A stretch of 64,000 bases of DNA from Rikenella sp031549665 (GCA_031549665.1 JAVBPJ010000001.1:124001-188000), one strand, 5' to 3'. Shown: positions 17,171 through 26,039, counted from the stretch's first letter. A program made the numbers and translations. The notes: a model not told the origin generated them from the letters alone.

Positions 17171-17201
17171 TTGCAGGTGTGGTCAAAAAAGCGTACATTT
17201 G
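17171..17201 (+). promoter_or_regulatory. Promoter of the 17251 gene and rsmI
   Basis: TTG at 17171-17173, a 20-nt spacer, and an exact TACATTTG at 17194-17201. It decides that the downstream gene starts at 17251 and not earlier in the open frame. Confidence 0.7.
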
Positions 17202-17250
17202 GCTCTGCGGCGTTCCGAAAACGCCGCCCCTTTTCGAAAAACACCAAGCT

Positions 17251-17886
17251 ATGGGATACAATGCACTGGAAACGGCCCTGCGGGAGCTTCTTGCACAGGT
17301 CGAACGTTGGCGATTGACAGATCAGGTGCCGGCCATCGAGCGCGATATGGCCCTGGGGCGCTTGCAGCAACTTTATGCCGGGCTTCAAGCCATGCGTTGT
17401 TCGGCTGCCGGTGTCCATCCGGAGGCTGCGCCCGCACCGGAGCAACAGCCCGACCTGACGGAGGCGGACAGCGCCGACACGGTGGAGATTCCCAACGGGG
17501 CGTACGCCCCCTCCGACGAATCGTTCGAACCGGAAAGGGACACTCTCCCCGAAGATACGTCGGCGGGCGATGACTTTACCCACCCCTCTGATCCGGTCGA
17601 GCCGCCGTGTGCCGATGAAAAAGAGGCAGGGCCGAAAGCGCCGGAATCGATCTTCGGCCCCGCCCCGCATGTCTTTGGCATCGAAATCACCCAGTACAGC
17701 CGGCACGAAATGATCAATACCCTGTTCCGGGGCGATGCGACGCTGTTCGAATCGGAGTGCGCGAAGATCGACGCCATGGACAACCTGGAAGAGGCCCTGA
17801 TCTATATCGGAGGCCATTACCACTGGATTCCCGACAACGCGGCGACGAACAAATTCATCGACCTGCTGGAACAGCGTTTTGCCTGA
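17251..17886 (+). CDS. Protein of unknown function, acidic linker
   Basis: I do not recognise a family. The 211-residue product has three parts: an N-terminal helical segment (residues 1-50, leucine-rich, LETALRELLAQVERW), a long acidic Pro/Glu/Asp linker (about 55-140), and a compact C-terminal ~75-residue domain (HVFGIEITQYSRHEMINTLF to NKFIDLLEQRFA) that looks folded, with conserved-looking Gly-Asp and aromatic positions (YIGGHYHWIPDN). No signal peptide or membrane segment. It is co-transcribed with rsmI, the two frames lying end to end, so a ribosome- or translation-related role is possible but only by association. Confidence 0.7.
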   Translation: MGYNALETALRELLAQVERWRLTDQVPAIERDMALGRLQQLYAGLQAMRCSAAGVHPEAAPAPEQQPDLTEADSADTVEIPNGAYAPSDESFEPERDTLPEDTSAGDDFTHPSDPVEPPCADEKEAGPKAPESIFGPAPHVFGIEITQYSRHEMINTLFRGDATLFESECAKIDAMDNLEEALIYIGGHYHWIPDNAATNKFIDLLEQRFA

Positions 17887-17893
17887 TTCGTCC

Positions 17894-18574
17894 GTGTCCA
17901 AACTTTACGTCATCCCCACGCCCATCGGCAACCTCGAGGACATTACCCTGCGGGCCGTCCGCCTGTTGGGCGAGGCAGACCTGATCGTGGCCGAAGATAC
18001 CCGTACCAGCGGAAACCTGCTCCGCCACTTGGGCCTGAGCAAGCCGATGATCTCGTACCACAAGTTCAACGAACACGGCGTGGTCGACCAAATCATTGCG
18101 CGGATTCGAAGCGGGCAGCAGGTGGCGCTGATCTCGGACGCGGGTACGCCGGCCATCTCCGACCCGGGCTACCTGCTGGTGCATCGCGCCGTAGAGCAGG
18201 GGGTCGAGGTGGAGACCCTTCCCGGCCCCACGGCGCTGATCCCTGCGTTGGTGAACAGCGGCCTGCCCTGCGACCGGTTCCTATTCGAGGGATTCCTGCC
18301 GCTCAAAAAGGGACGGCAAACCCGTCTGCGCGAACTGGCCGCCGAGCAGCGAACCGTCGTGCTGTACGAATCGCCCCACCGGCTGCTTAAAACGCTCGAA
18401 CAGCTGGCCGAATCGTTCGGCGCCGAACGCCCCGCCTCGGCAAGCCGCGAAATCTCCAAAAAGTTCGAACAGACCCTGCGCGGAACTCTTGCGGAGCTGA
18501 TCGCCCATTTCTCGGTTACCGAGCCAAAAGGCGAGTTTGTGCTGGTCGTACGCGGGATGCCTCAAAAAAAATAG
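17894..18574 (+). CDS. rsmI: 16S rRNA (cytidine-1402-2'-O)-methyltransferase RsmI
   Basis: RsmI uses SAM to methylate the ribose of C1402 in the 16S rRNA decoding centre. The 226-residue tetrapyrrole-methylase-fold protein shows LYVIPTPIGNLEDIT, the AEDTRTSGNLL segment, LISDAGTPAISDPGY and the C-terminal FVLVVRG. Two starts are possible: TTG at 17879, overlapping the upstream gene by 8 nt, or GTG at 17894. GTG is preferred because it gives the family N-terminus (MSKLYVIPTPIGNL) directly. It ends in front of a strong terminator shared with the converging rplI transcript. Confidence 0.93.
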   Translation: MSKLYVIPTPIGNLEDITLRAVRLLGEADLIVAEDTRTSGNLLRHLGLSKPMISYHKFNEHGVVDQIIARIRSGQQVALISDAGTPAISDPGYLLVHRAVEQGVEVETLPGPTALIPALVNSGLPCDRFLFEGFLPLKKGRQTRLRELAAEQRTVVLYESPHRLLKTLEQLAESFGAERPASASREISKKFEQTLRGTLAELIAHFSVTEPKGEFVLVVRGMPQKK

Positions 18575-18660
18575 ACGATGCCCTGCAAGGGTGGAAAGTG
18601 CCAGATTGTCGGGTTTTTATGCTGCCAAGCTGGCAGCACGGCCGATACGGCCTGTCAGTA

Positions 18661-18703
18661 AAAAGCGAGGGGGCTACACGGTTGTAGCCCCCTCGCTTTT
18701 TTT
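18661..18703. terminator. Bidirectional rho-independent terminator, rsmI / rplI
   Basis: AAAAGCGAGGGGGCTACA (18661-18678) pairs exactly with 18683-18700; T runs flank both sides (plus strand to 18703). A further small hairpin, TGCTGCCA-AGC-TGGCAGCA, precedes it at 18620-18638. Confidence 0.85.
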
Positions 18704-18715
18704 GAAGAACAAAGG

Positions 18716-19159
18716 TTATTCGGCAGCGGTTACATTTACGGTAACATCGGCTTTGATGTCCTTGTAAATGCGTACGGCGGCTTTGTATTCTCCCACCTCT
18801 TTGATGGCGGGTACTTTCACGTTGCGTTTGTCGATCGAGAAGCCTTGCGCTTCGATCAGGTCGGCTACCTGGGTGGCGGTAACGGCTCCGAAGATTTTAC
18901 CTCCTTCGCTTGCTTTGGCGCTGATTGTCAGGACAAGGGCGGATAATTTTTCGGCTACAACCGTGGCGTCGGCTACGATTTTAGCTTCCTTGTGGGCTTG
19001 CTGTTTGAGGTTTTCGGCCAGAATTTTCTTTGCCGAAGCGGTGGCGGCGCCGGCCATTCCCTGGGGAATGAGGAAGTTGTTGGCGTAACCCGGTTTTACG
19101 TTGACAATCTGATCTTTATGGCCGAGGTTTTCGACATCTTGTTTGAGGATGATTTCCAT
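18716..19159 (-). CDS. rplI: 50S ribosomal protein L9
   Basis: A 147-residue protein with the N-terminal L9 domain (MEIILKQDVENLGHKDQIVNVKPGYANNF region, including the signature G-(2)-D-(3)-V-(2)-GYARN-like motif), the long connecting helix (residues ~40-75) and the C-terminal domain. It binds domain V of 23S rRNA near the L1 stalk. It is last in the rpsF-rpsR-rplI operon, 18 nt after rpsR. Confidence 0.97.
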   Translation of the reverse strand: MEIILKQDVENLGHKDQIVNVKPGYANNFLIPQGMAGAATASAKKILAENLKQQAHKEAKIVADATVVAEKLSALVLTISAKASEGGKIFGAVTATQVADLIEAQGFSIDKRNVKVPAIKEVGEYKAAVRIYKDIKADVTVNVTAAE

Positions 19160-19177
19160 GGTGCAAAGTCTCGGGGG

Positions 19178-19447
19178 TTATTTCAACATATCGGTTACGA
19201 AGGGCAGAATTGCCAGGTGGCGTGCGCGTTTCACCGCGGTGGCCACTTTCTTCTGGTACTTCTGCGAAGTGCCGGTGAGTCGACGGGGAAGGATCTTTCC
19301 TTGTTCGTTGAGGAATTTTTTCAGGAATTCGGGATCCTTGTAGTCGATGTACTTGATGCCGGCTTTCTTGAAGCGGCAGTATTTTTTCTTTTTCACCTCG
19401 ACCGAAACGGGGTTGAGGTAGCGGATTTCTGATTGGGGAGCTGCCAT
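19178..19447 (-). CDS. rpsR: 30S ribosomal protein S18
   Basis: The 89-residue protein has the KKKYCRFKKAGIKYIDYKD segment, the conserved FLNEQGKILPRRLTGTS core and the basic KRARHLAILPF end. It forms a heterodimer with S6 on the platform of the 30S subunit, in keeping with the neighbouring rpsF gene two bases upstream. A normal S18 length and composition. Confidence 0.97.
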   Translation of the reverse strand: MAAPQSEIRYLNPVSVEVKKKKYCRFKKAGIKYIDYKDPEFLKKFLNEQGKILPRRLTGTSQKYQKKVATAVKRARHLAILPFVTDMLK

Positions 19448-19449
19448 GA

Positions 19450-19797
19450 CTATTCCTTCGATTTAGCTGCGTTAAGGGTTCTGCGTTTTTCGGCGTATTC
19501 AACGGCGTATTTGTCCATCTTGAAGGTCAAGAATCGGATCACTTGTTCGTCGCGGCGGTACTGAGTCTCAAGGGCTTCGATGATTTCTCCGGTTGCACTT
19601 TCGAACTCGATCAGGGTGTAGAATCCTGTGTTCTTTTTTTGGATGGGATAGGCGAGCTTGCGTAGCCCCCACTCTTCTGAGTGGACAACTTTCCCACCGT
19701 TCTCGGCAATTACGCCGTGGAATTTGCCTACCAGCTCTTTCACTTGCGTGTCTGAAAGCAGGGGAGAGGCAATGAAAACGGTTTCGTAACGATTCAT
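19450..19797 (-). CDS. rpsF: 30S ribosomal protein S6
   Basis: The 115-residue product begins MNRYETVFIASP and has the S6 fold (ferredoxin-like), with WGLRKLAYPIQKKNTGFYTL in the middle and a basic tail. It opens the rpsF-rpsR-rplI operon and is preceded by a consensus promoter. The usual single-strand-binding gene found between rpsF and rpsR in many bacteria is absent here, as is usual in Bacteroidota. Confidence 0.97.
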   Translation of the reverse strand: MNRYETVFIASPLLSDTQVKELVGKFHGVIAENGGKVVHSEEWGLRKLAYPIQKKNTGFYTLIEFESATGEIIEALETQYRRDEQVIRFLTFKMDKYAVEYAEKRRTLNAAKSKE

Positions 19798-20110
19798 AAG
19801 GGGTTCTCCTTTAATTAGTTAGTTATTCCAAGATGCCGTTATTTCGCATCTTTGGACCGCAAAGGTAGAAATAGAATTCTGGTTCTCCAAAAATGAACGA
19901 TTTTTTCTTGTCCAACAAAGTATTTGGCATAATTCTTGTGGCAAAAAATAACTGAACACGTTCTTCTAAAACCAGGTCTCTAACCAAGATCGGACCTAAG
20001 GAAGGTCAGCCCGCCGGATGTGAGAGAGATTCAGAATGTGACGATCCGCAGGCCTAATGTAAACAAAGGACGCAGGAACCCCTGTACTGTGTCCAGAAGA
20101 AAACAAAACA
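19798..20110. other. Divergent region between rpsF and the AraC-family gene
   Basis: 313 bp. It contains the rpsF promoter (19860-19890). On the AraC side no good TAnnTTTG box is seen; the stretch from 19900 to 19960 is AT-rich and may hold a differently controlled promoter. No gene. Confidence 0.55.
19860..19890 (-). promoter_or_regulatory. Promoter of the rpsF-rpsR-rplI operon
   Basis: On the minus strand TTG (19888-19890), a 20-nt spacer and an exact TACCTTTG (19860-19867), 62 nt before the rpsF ATG. Confidence 0.75.
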
Positions 20111-20983
20111 ATGAGTAACAAAACTAAAAAAGAATCTGTAGTCCAGGTCTCCGATTCCGTTTGTGGTCAGTATGTAACGTACACGAACCGCGGATTGGAA
20201 TGGGTGGAGCTGACTGAGAATCTTTTTGGAGTGGTTCGATCCGGAAGCAAAACCATTCACTATGCTGGAGACGTTGATACGATCCATGCAGGCGAAGTAT
20301 TCTTCCTACCTTCAGGCAGACACTACATCCAAAATTATCCTCAGGCCGGCGATCCCTATGTGGAAGAAACCTTCCGTTTCGACAACAGCGCCATGGAAAA
20401 GGCAATGTCGGTGCTGGTGATGCTTTACCAAATCGACGTTCGCCGCCCTCCGGTGGAACGTCGATTGAAGTTAATGCCTCACGCAAGCACCCCGCTGTGG
20501 CACGAAATGGAACTCTTTTTTGAGTCGCTCAAACCCTATCAGGAAGACTCGGGGCTGACCCTCGAGTCGAATTTGATGCGGCTCAAATTGGCCGAGCTGG
20601 CCTACCTGGTTTTCGTACACAACGACCACAACCTGCAACAAAAACTGATGCAAAGCGTGGAACGGATCAGCGACCCCTTCGAAAATATTGTGCGGGCTTC
20701 GATTTTCGAAAACCTCACCATCAACGAGTTGGCCAAACGGACCAACAAAAGCCTCACTTCGTTCAAAACCGACTTCATGCGCATCTTCGGGCAGACGCCT
20801 CACCGCTGGATCATCCAGCAGCGCCTGCTCCACGCCCAACTGCTGGTAATATCCACCAACAAGGCGATTTCGCAAATCGGCTACGAGTGCCGCTTCGACA
20901 ATATTTCGCACTTCATCAAACTCTTCAAGCGCGAGTTCGGGCAAACCCCGCTCACCATGCGCCAAAAGTCAAACAACCGTTAG
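20111..20983 (+). CDS. AraC-family transcriptional regulator
   Basis: A 290-residue regulator. The N-terminal ~160 residues look like a cupin-type sensing domain (FFLPSGRHYIQNYP marks a beta-strand turn) and the C-terminal ~100 residues form the two helix-turn-helix motifs: LTINELAKRTNKSLTSFKTDF and the second with ISQIGYECRFDNISHFIKLF followed by REFGQTP. The pattern is the classical AraC DNA-binding signature. No binding partner or target operon is visible next to it; the following gene, rsgA, has its own -7 box. Ligand unknown. Confidence 0.88.
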   Translation: MSNKTKKESVVQVSDSVCGQYVTYTNRGLEWVELTENLFGVVRSGSKTIHYAGDVDTIHAGEVFFLPSGRHYIQNYPQAGDPYVEETFRFDNSAMEKAMSVLVMLYQIDVRRPPVERRLKLMPHASTPLWHEMELFFESLKPYQEDSGLTLESNLMRLKLAELAYLVFVHNDHNLQQKLMQSVERISDPFENIVRASIFENLTINELAKRTNKSLTSFKTDFMRIFGQTPHRWIIQQRLLHAQLLVISTNKAISQIGYECRFDNISHFIKLFKREFGQTPLTMRQKSNNR

Positions 20984-21087
20984 GAAGTTAGTCGCGCAAA
21001 ACTCCGGCGGAGGGATTTTTTGTCCCTCCGCAGGTTTTGTGTCTCCTTGGCTGGAGGCTGCGTTGCGCAAATACGGAGGGAAAAAGG

Positions 21088-21095
21088 TACCTTTG
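21088..21095 (+). promoter_or_regulatory. -7 box immediately before rsgA
   Basis: Exact TACCTTTG ending 4 nt before the rsgA ATG. TTG at 21063-21065 gives a long 22-nt spacer. If used, transcription would start at or within the start codon. Confidence 0.5.
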
Positions 21096-21099
21096 CGGC

Positions 21100-22041
21100 A
21101 TGGCCGCACTGTTCGAAGGAATCGTTACCAAAAGTACCGGCAGTTGGTACACCGTGCTGGATCCCGCCTCGGGCCGGAGCCTGCGCACGCGCATTCGCGG
21201 GCGTGTGAGGCTGCAGCAGCATCGAACCACCAACCCCGTGGTGGTGGGCGATCGGGTGAAGGTGCAGCTTGGAAACACCGAAGACGACCACGTCATCGCC
21301 GAAATCGAACCGCGGCGCAACTACATCATCCGCCGCTCGTCGAACCTGTCGAAAGAGGCGCACGTGCTGGCTGCCAACATCGACACCGCCTACTTGGTCG
21401 CCACGCTCGACGCCCCGAAGACATCGAACGAATTCATCGACCGTTTTCTGGTAACCGCCGAAGCCTATAAGATTCCGGCCGTCATCCTGCTGAACAAGGT
21501 CGATCTGCTGACCTCGGCCGAGCAGCGACAGGCGCTGGCCGCTTTTCATGACACCTACCGCACGGCCGGTTATCCGGTGATCGAAATCGTGGCCAACCGC
21601 GGCGACGGGATCGACGGCCTGCGCCAGCAAATGCGCGGACACACCTCGCTGTTTACGGGCAATTCGGGGGTCGGAAAATCGACCCTGATCAACGCGCTCG
21701 ATCCCTCGCTGAACGTGAGGACGGGGGCCATATCCAGCTACCACAACCGCGGGAAGCACACCACCACTTTTTCCGAAATTTTCCCGCTCGCCGGCGGCGG
21801 GTTGCTCATCGACACCCCCGGCATCAAGGGATTCGGTCTGGTAGACATCGAAACGGCCGAGTTGGGACGCTATTTTCCCGACCTGTTCCGCTACGCCCCG
21901 CAGTGCCAGTATTACAACTGCACCCACACCCACGAACCGCAGTGCGCCGTGATGGAGGCGGTGGCCCGGGGCGAGATCAGCGAGTCGCGCTACGAGAGCT
22001 ACCTGAAAATGATGGAAGAAGATGACGGCAAGTACCGATAG
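21100..22041 (+). CDS. rsgA: Ribosome small-subunit-dependent GTPase RsgA
   Basis: RsgA is a circularly permuted GTPase that checks late 30S assembly. The 313-residue protein has an OB fold (residues 1-70), then the permuted G motifs in the order G4 (LNKVDLL), G1 (GNSGVGKST, P-loop), G3 (DTPGIKGF), and a C-terminal zinc finger (CQYYNCTHTHEPQCAV, with the Cys-His-Cys pattern). The ATG at 21100 was chosen because it gives the family N-terminus and the frame before it contains a -7 box. The trmH start overlaps its end by 20 nt, so the two are translated together. Confidence 0.95.
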   Translation: MAALFEGIVTKSTGSWYTVLDPASGRSLRTRIRGRVRLQQHRTTNPVVVGDRVKVQLGNTEDDHVIAEIEPRRNYIIRRSSNLSKEAHVLAANIDTAYLVATLDAPKTSNEFIDRFLVTAEAYKIPAVILLNKVDLLTSAEQRQALAAFHDTYRTAGYPVIEIVANRGDGIDGLRQQMRGHTSLFTGNSGVGKSTLINALDPSLNVRTGAISSYHNRGKHTTTFSEIFPLAGGGLLIDTPGIKGFGLVDIETAELGRYFPDLFRYAPQCQYYNCTHTHEPQCAVMEAVARGEISESRYESYLKMMEEDDGKYR

Positions 22042-22687
22042 GCAACGGCAAATCGACACGCTCCGGGCCTGCATCAGCGACGAGCGTTTCGAGCGGCTTT
22101 GCAGCCGCCTCGAATTGCGCACGCGCTACCTGACGGTGTGCCTCGAAGAGATATTCTACCCCCACAACGCCAGCGCCGTGATCCGCAGCGCCGAAGCGTT
22201 CGGCGTCCAGCAGATCCACGCGGTGGAGAGCTACACCCATTTCCGGCCCAGCAAGCACGTGGTCAAGGGCACCGACCAGTGGGTCGACCTGCACCGCTGG
22301 GAAGATACCCCGGCGCTGGTGGAATACCTTCGGGGCCAGGGTTGCCGTATCGTGGCCACCTCGCCCCGCGAGGGAGGGGCCACTCCGGCCGATTTCGACC
22401 TGGAGGCGGGCCCTTTCGCCCTGTTTTTCGGCACGGAAAAGACCGGCATCTCGGATTGGCTGATGGAGCAAGCCGACCACCACATCCAAATCCCGATGGT
22501 GGGATTTGCCGAAAGCCTCAACATCTCCGTATCGGCGGGCATTCTGGTGCAACGACTGACCGAACGGCTGCGCGGAAGCGGCATTGACTGGAGGCTTTCC
22601 GACCCCCAGCGGCAGGAGCTGTTGCTGCATTGGCTGAAGGGGTCGGTGAGGGATTCGGCGCGGATTCTAAAACGAGCAGGCTTTTAA
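22022..22687 (+). CDS. trmH: tRNA (guanosine-18-2'-O)-methyltransferase, TrmH/SpoU family
   Basis: A 221-residue SPOUT methyltransferase. The three family motifs are present: NASAVIRSAEAFGVQ (motif 1, residues ~49-63), FGTEKTGIS (motif 2) and IPMVGFAESLNISVSAGI (motif 3, which forms the trefoil knot and SAM pocket). The sequence context and length fit TrmH, which methylates G18 in the D-loop; other SpoU substrates cannot be excluded without comparison. It starts inside rsgA. Confidence 0.85.
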   Translation: MTASTDRQRQIDTLRACISDERFERLCSRLELRTRYLTVCLEEIFYPHNASAVIRSAEAFGVQQIHAVESYTHFRPSKHVVKGTDQWVDLHRWEDTPALVEYLRGQGCRIVATSPREGGATPADFDLEAGPFALFFGTEKTGISDWLMEQADHHIQIPMVGFAESLNISVSAGILVQRLTERLRGSGIDWRLSDPQRQELLLHWLKGSVRDSARILKRAGF

Positions 22688-22691
22688 CCGG

Positions 22692-23891
22692 ATGGATACA
22701 CTACGCAAACAATTTCTGGCCCACCTGGGGCAGACCTCTCCCAATCCCCTGCTGATCGGGGTCGAGCGGGCCGAGGGAATCTATTTCTACACCCCCGAGG
22801 GGAAACGCTACACCGACCTGATCGCGGGCGTTTCGGTGAGCAACGTGGGCCACAACAACCCCCGCGTGGTGGAGGCGATCTGCGCTCAGGCCCGCTGTTA
22901 TACCCACGTGATGGTGTACGGCGAGCTGATCGAACGCCCGCAGGTGCAACTGGCCCGGCGGTTGGTCGAACGGCTCGACCCTGCGCTCGACAGCGTCTAT
23001 TTCGTCAACTCGGGCGCCGAGGCGATCGAGGGGGCGCTCAAACTGGCCAAACGCCGCACGGGACGCACCGAAATCGTCTCGTTCCGGAACGCCTACCACG
23101 GCTCCACCCATGGGGCGATGAGCATTCAGGGGGGCGACGCCTTTACGCAGGCTTACCGCCCGCTGTTGCCCGACGTGGCCAGGCTCGATTTCAACGCCTT
23201 CGACCAACTTTGCCGGATCACCGAACGCACGGCCTGTGTGGTGGTCGAACCGGTGCAGGGCGAGGCGGGAGTGCGGCTTCCGGCCGACGGATTCCTGCAG
23301 GCCCTGCGCCGTCGGTGCGACGAGGTGGGGGCGTTGCTTATTTTCGACGAAATTCAAACGGGACTGGGGCGTTGCGGCGCTTGGTTCGCCCACCAGTTGG
23401 CTGGTGTGGTACCCGACATTTTGGTGCTGGCCAAGGCGCTCGGCGGCGGGATGCCCCTGGGGGCTTTCGTCAGTTCGAAGGCCATTATGGACGGTTTTCA
23501 GACCGATCCTCCCCTGGGACACATCACCACCTTCGGGGGGCATCCGGTGTGCTGTGCAGCGGGACTGGCCGCCCTCGAATACATCGAGGACAACGGACTG
23601 ATCGCGCGGGTCGAAGCGCTGGGCCAACGGTTCGAACGCACGCTTTCGGCCCATGCCGCCGTGTGCGAGGTACGCCGCAGCGGGCTGTTGATGGCCGTTG
23701 AGCTGGGATCGCCCAAGCGGCTCTTCCGCGCGATGGAGGCTTTTGTGCAGGCGGGTATTCTCACCGACTGGTTCCTGTTTTGCGACACGGCTTTCCGGAT
23801 CTCTCCCCCCCTTACCATCACTCCCGAACAGGTGGACCAGGTGTGCCGGACACTTTCCGAGGCGCTGACCGAGGCGTTGGGGGATTTGTAA
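22692..23891 (+). CDS. Class III PLP-dependent aminotransferase (acetylornithine/ornithine type)
   Basis: A 399-residue fold-type I enzyme with the class III landmarks: FVNSGAEAIEGALKLAK (phosphate binding), AYHGSTHGAMS, VVVEPVQGEAGV, LLIFDEIQTGLGRCG (Asp to PLP) and the Schiff-base Lys in VLAKALGGGMPLGAF. The family includes acetylornithine, ornithine and GABA aminotransferases. There are no arginine-biosynthesis neighbours, so the substrate is uncertain. It starts 4 nt after trmH and closes that operon. Confidence 0.85.
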   Translation: MDTLRKQFLAHLGQTSPNPLLIGVERAEGIYFYTPEGKRYTDLIAGVSVSNVGHNNPRVVEAICAQARCYTHVMVYGELIERPQVQLARRLVERLDPALDSVYFVNSGAEAIEGALKLAKRRTGRTEIVSFRNAYHGSTHGAMSIQGGDAFTQAYRPLLPDVARLDFNAFDQLCRITERTACVVVEPVQGEAGVRLPADGFLQALRRRCDEVGALLIFDEIQTGLGRCGAWFAHQLAGVVPDILVLAKALGGGMPLGAFVSSKAIMDGFQTDPPLGHITTFGGHPVCCAAGLAALEYIEDNGLIARVEALGQRFERTLSAHAAVCEVRRSGLLMAVELGSPKRLFRAMEAFVQAGILTDWFLFCDTAFRISPPLTITPEQVDQVCRTLSEALTEALGDL

Positions 23892-23988
23892 TTTGACGAC
23901 CGGGAAAACCCGTCGCTCCACGACCACGGAGGTGAGGACGGGGCCATCCCGACCGAATAGAAACTGGTTTTGCGCCGGATGAATAAAG

Positions 23989-24021
23989 AGCGAGGGCGGC
24001 CCCGACAGGGCCGCCCTCGCT
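23989..24021. terminator. Terminator-like hairpin between the aminotransferase and the POT gene
   Basis: AGCGAGGGCGGCCC (23989-24002) pairs exactly with 24008-24021 around CGACA. It separates converging transcripts; only a short TTG-rich tail follows. Confidence 0.7.
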
Positions 24022-24052
24022 TGTTGAAAGGATCGCCGAAGCGACGCTTCGA

Positions 24053-25741
24053 TTAGGCGTTGTTGGTGGCGCGTTCGAGTTTCTTCATCACGCTGAAGAT
24101 GAACATCGCCGAGAGGATGCAGCAAACCACCAGGACGCCCCAAAGCATCCAAAGCGGCATACCGCCCCACAGGTATCCAATGATGGCCACCAGGTAGTTG
24201 CCGATGGCCGTGGCGGCCAGCCAGCCTCCCTGCGCCAGCCCTTTGTACTTGGGCGGGGCCACGCGCGACACGAACGAAATACCCATCGGGCTGAGGAACA
24301 GCTCGGCGAAGGTCAGGATGAAATAGGTGCCGATCAGCCAGTTCGAAGATACCAGCATCGGACTTACCGAGCTACCTCCGGTAGCCTCTTTGACTTCGCT
24401 GGGGCTCATCAAACCGAGCGATCCGACCGCCAGCAGCACGAACCCGAGGGCGGCGATCACCATCCCGTAGCCGATTTTGCGGGGAGCGCTGGGCTCCTTG
24501 CCCCGTTTAGCGAGCCACCCGAAGAAGCCGACCGTGATGGGGGTCAAAATGACGATGAAGTAGGCGTTGAAGTGTTGGAAAATCTGGGGGGTAATGTGCA
24601 TCGGATCGGGCAGGGTGGTGTAGGCCCACCAGGCGCAGGCAGCGCCCACGGCCAGCACGGCTCCGCCGATCATTTTTCCGCGCGCCTCTTTCGCCTGGAT
24701 CAGGCTGAGCAGCCCGTAGAAAGCCACCGCGAAGGGAACCAGGGTGAGGATTGTGAACCCGAAACGGCCGAAACCGCTCACCGAACTTTCGGTGTAGTCG
24801 CGGGCGAACCAGGTCATCGTCAGGCCGTTCTGGTGGAACGACATCCAAAAGAAGATCACGACCGTAAAGACCAGGCCGAGGGCGACCATCCGCTCCTTGA
24901 TCTGGTGAGGGGTCAGTTCCACCACGTTGGGGTTTTTCTCTTTCGCTTTTTGTTTTTCGGTTTTGTCGGCGTGCTTGTAGAGCTTCCGGAAACCGAGGAA
25001 GATGGCCATCGATGCGATCAGCGACAGGCAGGCCACGCCGAACCCGTAGTTGTACGATTCGCTGAGGCTGGTGAGGTAGGATTGGCTGAACGAGGCCAGG
25101 TCGGCGCCCGCGTGTCCCTGGGCGGCGGCGAGTTCGGTCAGCTTGTCGATCCCCGTTTGGCTGATGGTTCCGTCGCTGAGCTTGTGGGCCAGTTCGGGAA
25201 TATTTTGCTCGTAGGTGAACCCGTGCTTGCCGAGGAAGTAGTTGGATACCGCCTGTGCGGCCGAGGGAGCGAAGAAGGCTCCGATGTTGATGCACATGTA
25301 GAACAGGCTGAAGGCCATGTCGCGTTTGGCACCGTACTTCGGATCGTCGTACAGGTTGCCCACCAGTGCCTGCAGGTTGCCTTTAAAGCAGCCGGTACCC
25401 ACGGCGATCAGGGCCAGCGAGCCGAACATGGCGATTTGGCCCGAAAGGTCGGCGCCGGTGGGGATGGCCAGGCAAAAGTAGCCTGCGAACATCACCACGA
25501 TCCCCAGAGCGATCGTTTTTCCGTATCCGAGTACTTTGTCGGCCAGCAGCCCGCCGAACAACGGCAGGAAGTAGACAAGGCTCAGGAATATCCCGAAAAT
25601 GGTACTGGTGTAATCGGATGAGTATCCGAATTTTGCCTGCATGTAGAGCACAAAGATGGCCAGCATGGTGTAGTAGCCGAAGCGCTCTCCCATGTTGGCC
25701 AGTGCAAGTACAAACAGGCCTTTGGGTTGTCCTTTTAGCAT
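24053..25741 (-). CDS. Proton-dependent oligopeptide transporter (POT/PTR2 family)
   Basis: A 562-residue major-facilitator protein that should import di- and tripeptides with protons. The signature ERFGYYTM in helix 1 and the FKGNLQALVG segment of helix 4 are typical of the POT family, as is the FYMCINIGAFFAP stretch. At least twelve hydrophobic segments can be counted, with a lysine-rich cytoplasmic loop (KQKAKEKNPN) in the middle and a paired Phe/Trp-rich helix 7 (FFWMSFHQNGLT). The start fits the promoter upstream. It is transcribed alone. Confidence 0.93.
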   Translation of the reverse strand: MLKGQPKGLFVLALANMGERFGYYTMLAIFVLYMQAKFGYSSDYTSTIFGIFLSLVYFLPLFGGLLADKVLGYGKTIALGIVVMFAGYFCLAIPTGADLSGQIAMFGSLALIAVGTGCFKGNLQALVGNLYDDPKYGAKRDMAFSLFYMCINIGAFFAPSAAQAVSNYFLGKHGFTYEQNIPELAHKLSDGTISQTGIDKLTELAAAQGHAGADLASFSQSYLTSLSESYNYGFGVACLSLIASMAIFLGFRKLYKHADKTEKQKAKEKNPNVVELTPHQIKERMVALGLVFTVVIFFWMSFHQNGLTMTWFARDYTESSVSGFGRFGFTILTLVPFAVAFYGLLSLIQAKEARGKMIGGAVLAVGAACAWWAYTTLPDPMHITPQIFQHFNAYFIVILTPITVGFFGWLAKRGKEPSAPRKIGYGMVIAALGFVLLAVGSLGLMSPSEVKEATGGSSVSPMLVSSNWLIGTYFILTFAELFLSPMGISFVSRVAPPKYKGLAQGGWLAATAIGNYLVAIIGYLWGGMPLWMLWGVLVVCCILSAMFIFSVMKKLERATNNA

Positions 25742-25774
25742 GGTATTTTTTGGTTTTTAAGGGGGTGAATCGCA

Positions 25775-25804
25775 CAAAATTAACGATTCTGCCGGATTGT
25801 GCAA
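25775..25804 (-). promoter_or_regulatory. Promoter of the POT transporter gene
   Basis: On the minus strand TTG (25802-25804), a 19-nt spacer and an exact TAATTTTG (25775-25782), 33 nt before the ATG. Confidence 0.65.
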
Positions 25805-25905
25805 CGGATGCAGGGTTTTTAACGTTTTTTCCGGACTATTTCGGGGCCGCACGCTTCGATACGAGGGTCGGACGGGTGGATTTCTTTTGAGCAGACTAAA
25901 CACAG

Positions 25906-25937
25906 AAAGAGCGGCCCCTTGTACGGGGCCGCTCTTT
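25906..25937 (-). terminator. Terminator-like hairpin of the rimP-nusA-infB operon
   Basis: AAAGAGCGGCCCC (25906-25918) pairs exactly with 25925-25937. It lies about 100 nt after the infB stop, with Ts at the end of the minus-strand stem. Confidence 0.65.
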
Positions 25938-26039
25938 GGGTTGGTTGCAATCAGGTTCGGGGCGTGGCCACAGCGGCGACCGAGGCCGGCCAGGGGGTCG
26001 GTGTAACCCTGCGGAGACCGAGGCTTGCCTGCGGGGCGC

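Larger units (their letters stand above)
16939..17250. other. Divergent promoter region between the NYN gene and the unknown 17251 gene
   Basis: 312 bp with no gene. It holds a minus-strand -7 box (17000-17007) and a full plus-strand promoter (17171-17201). An open frame crosses it in phase with the downstream gene but contains the promoter itself, so it is not taken as coding. Confidence 0.6.
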
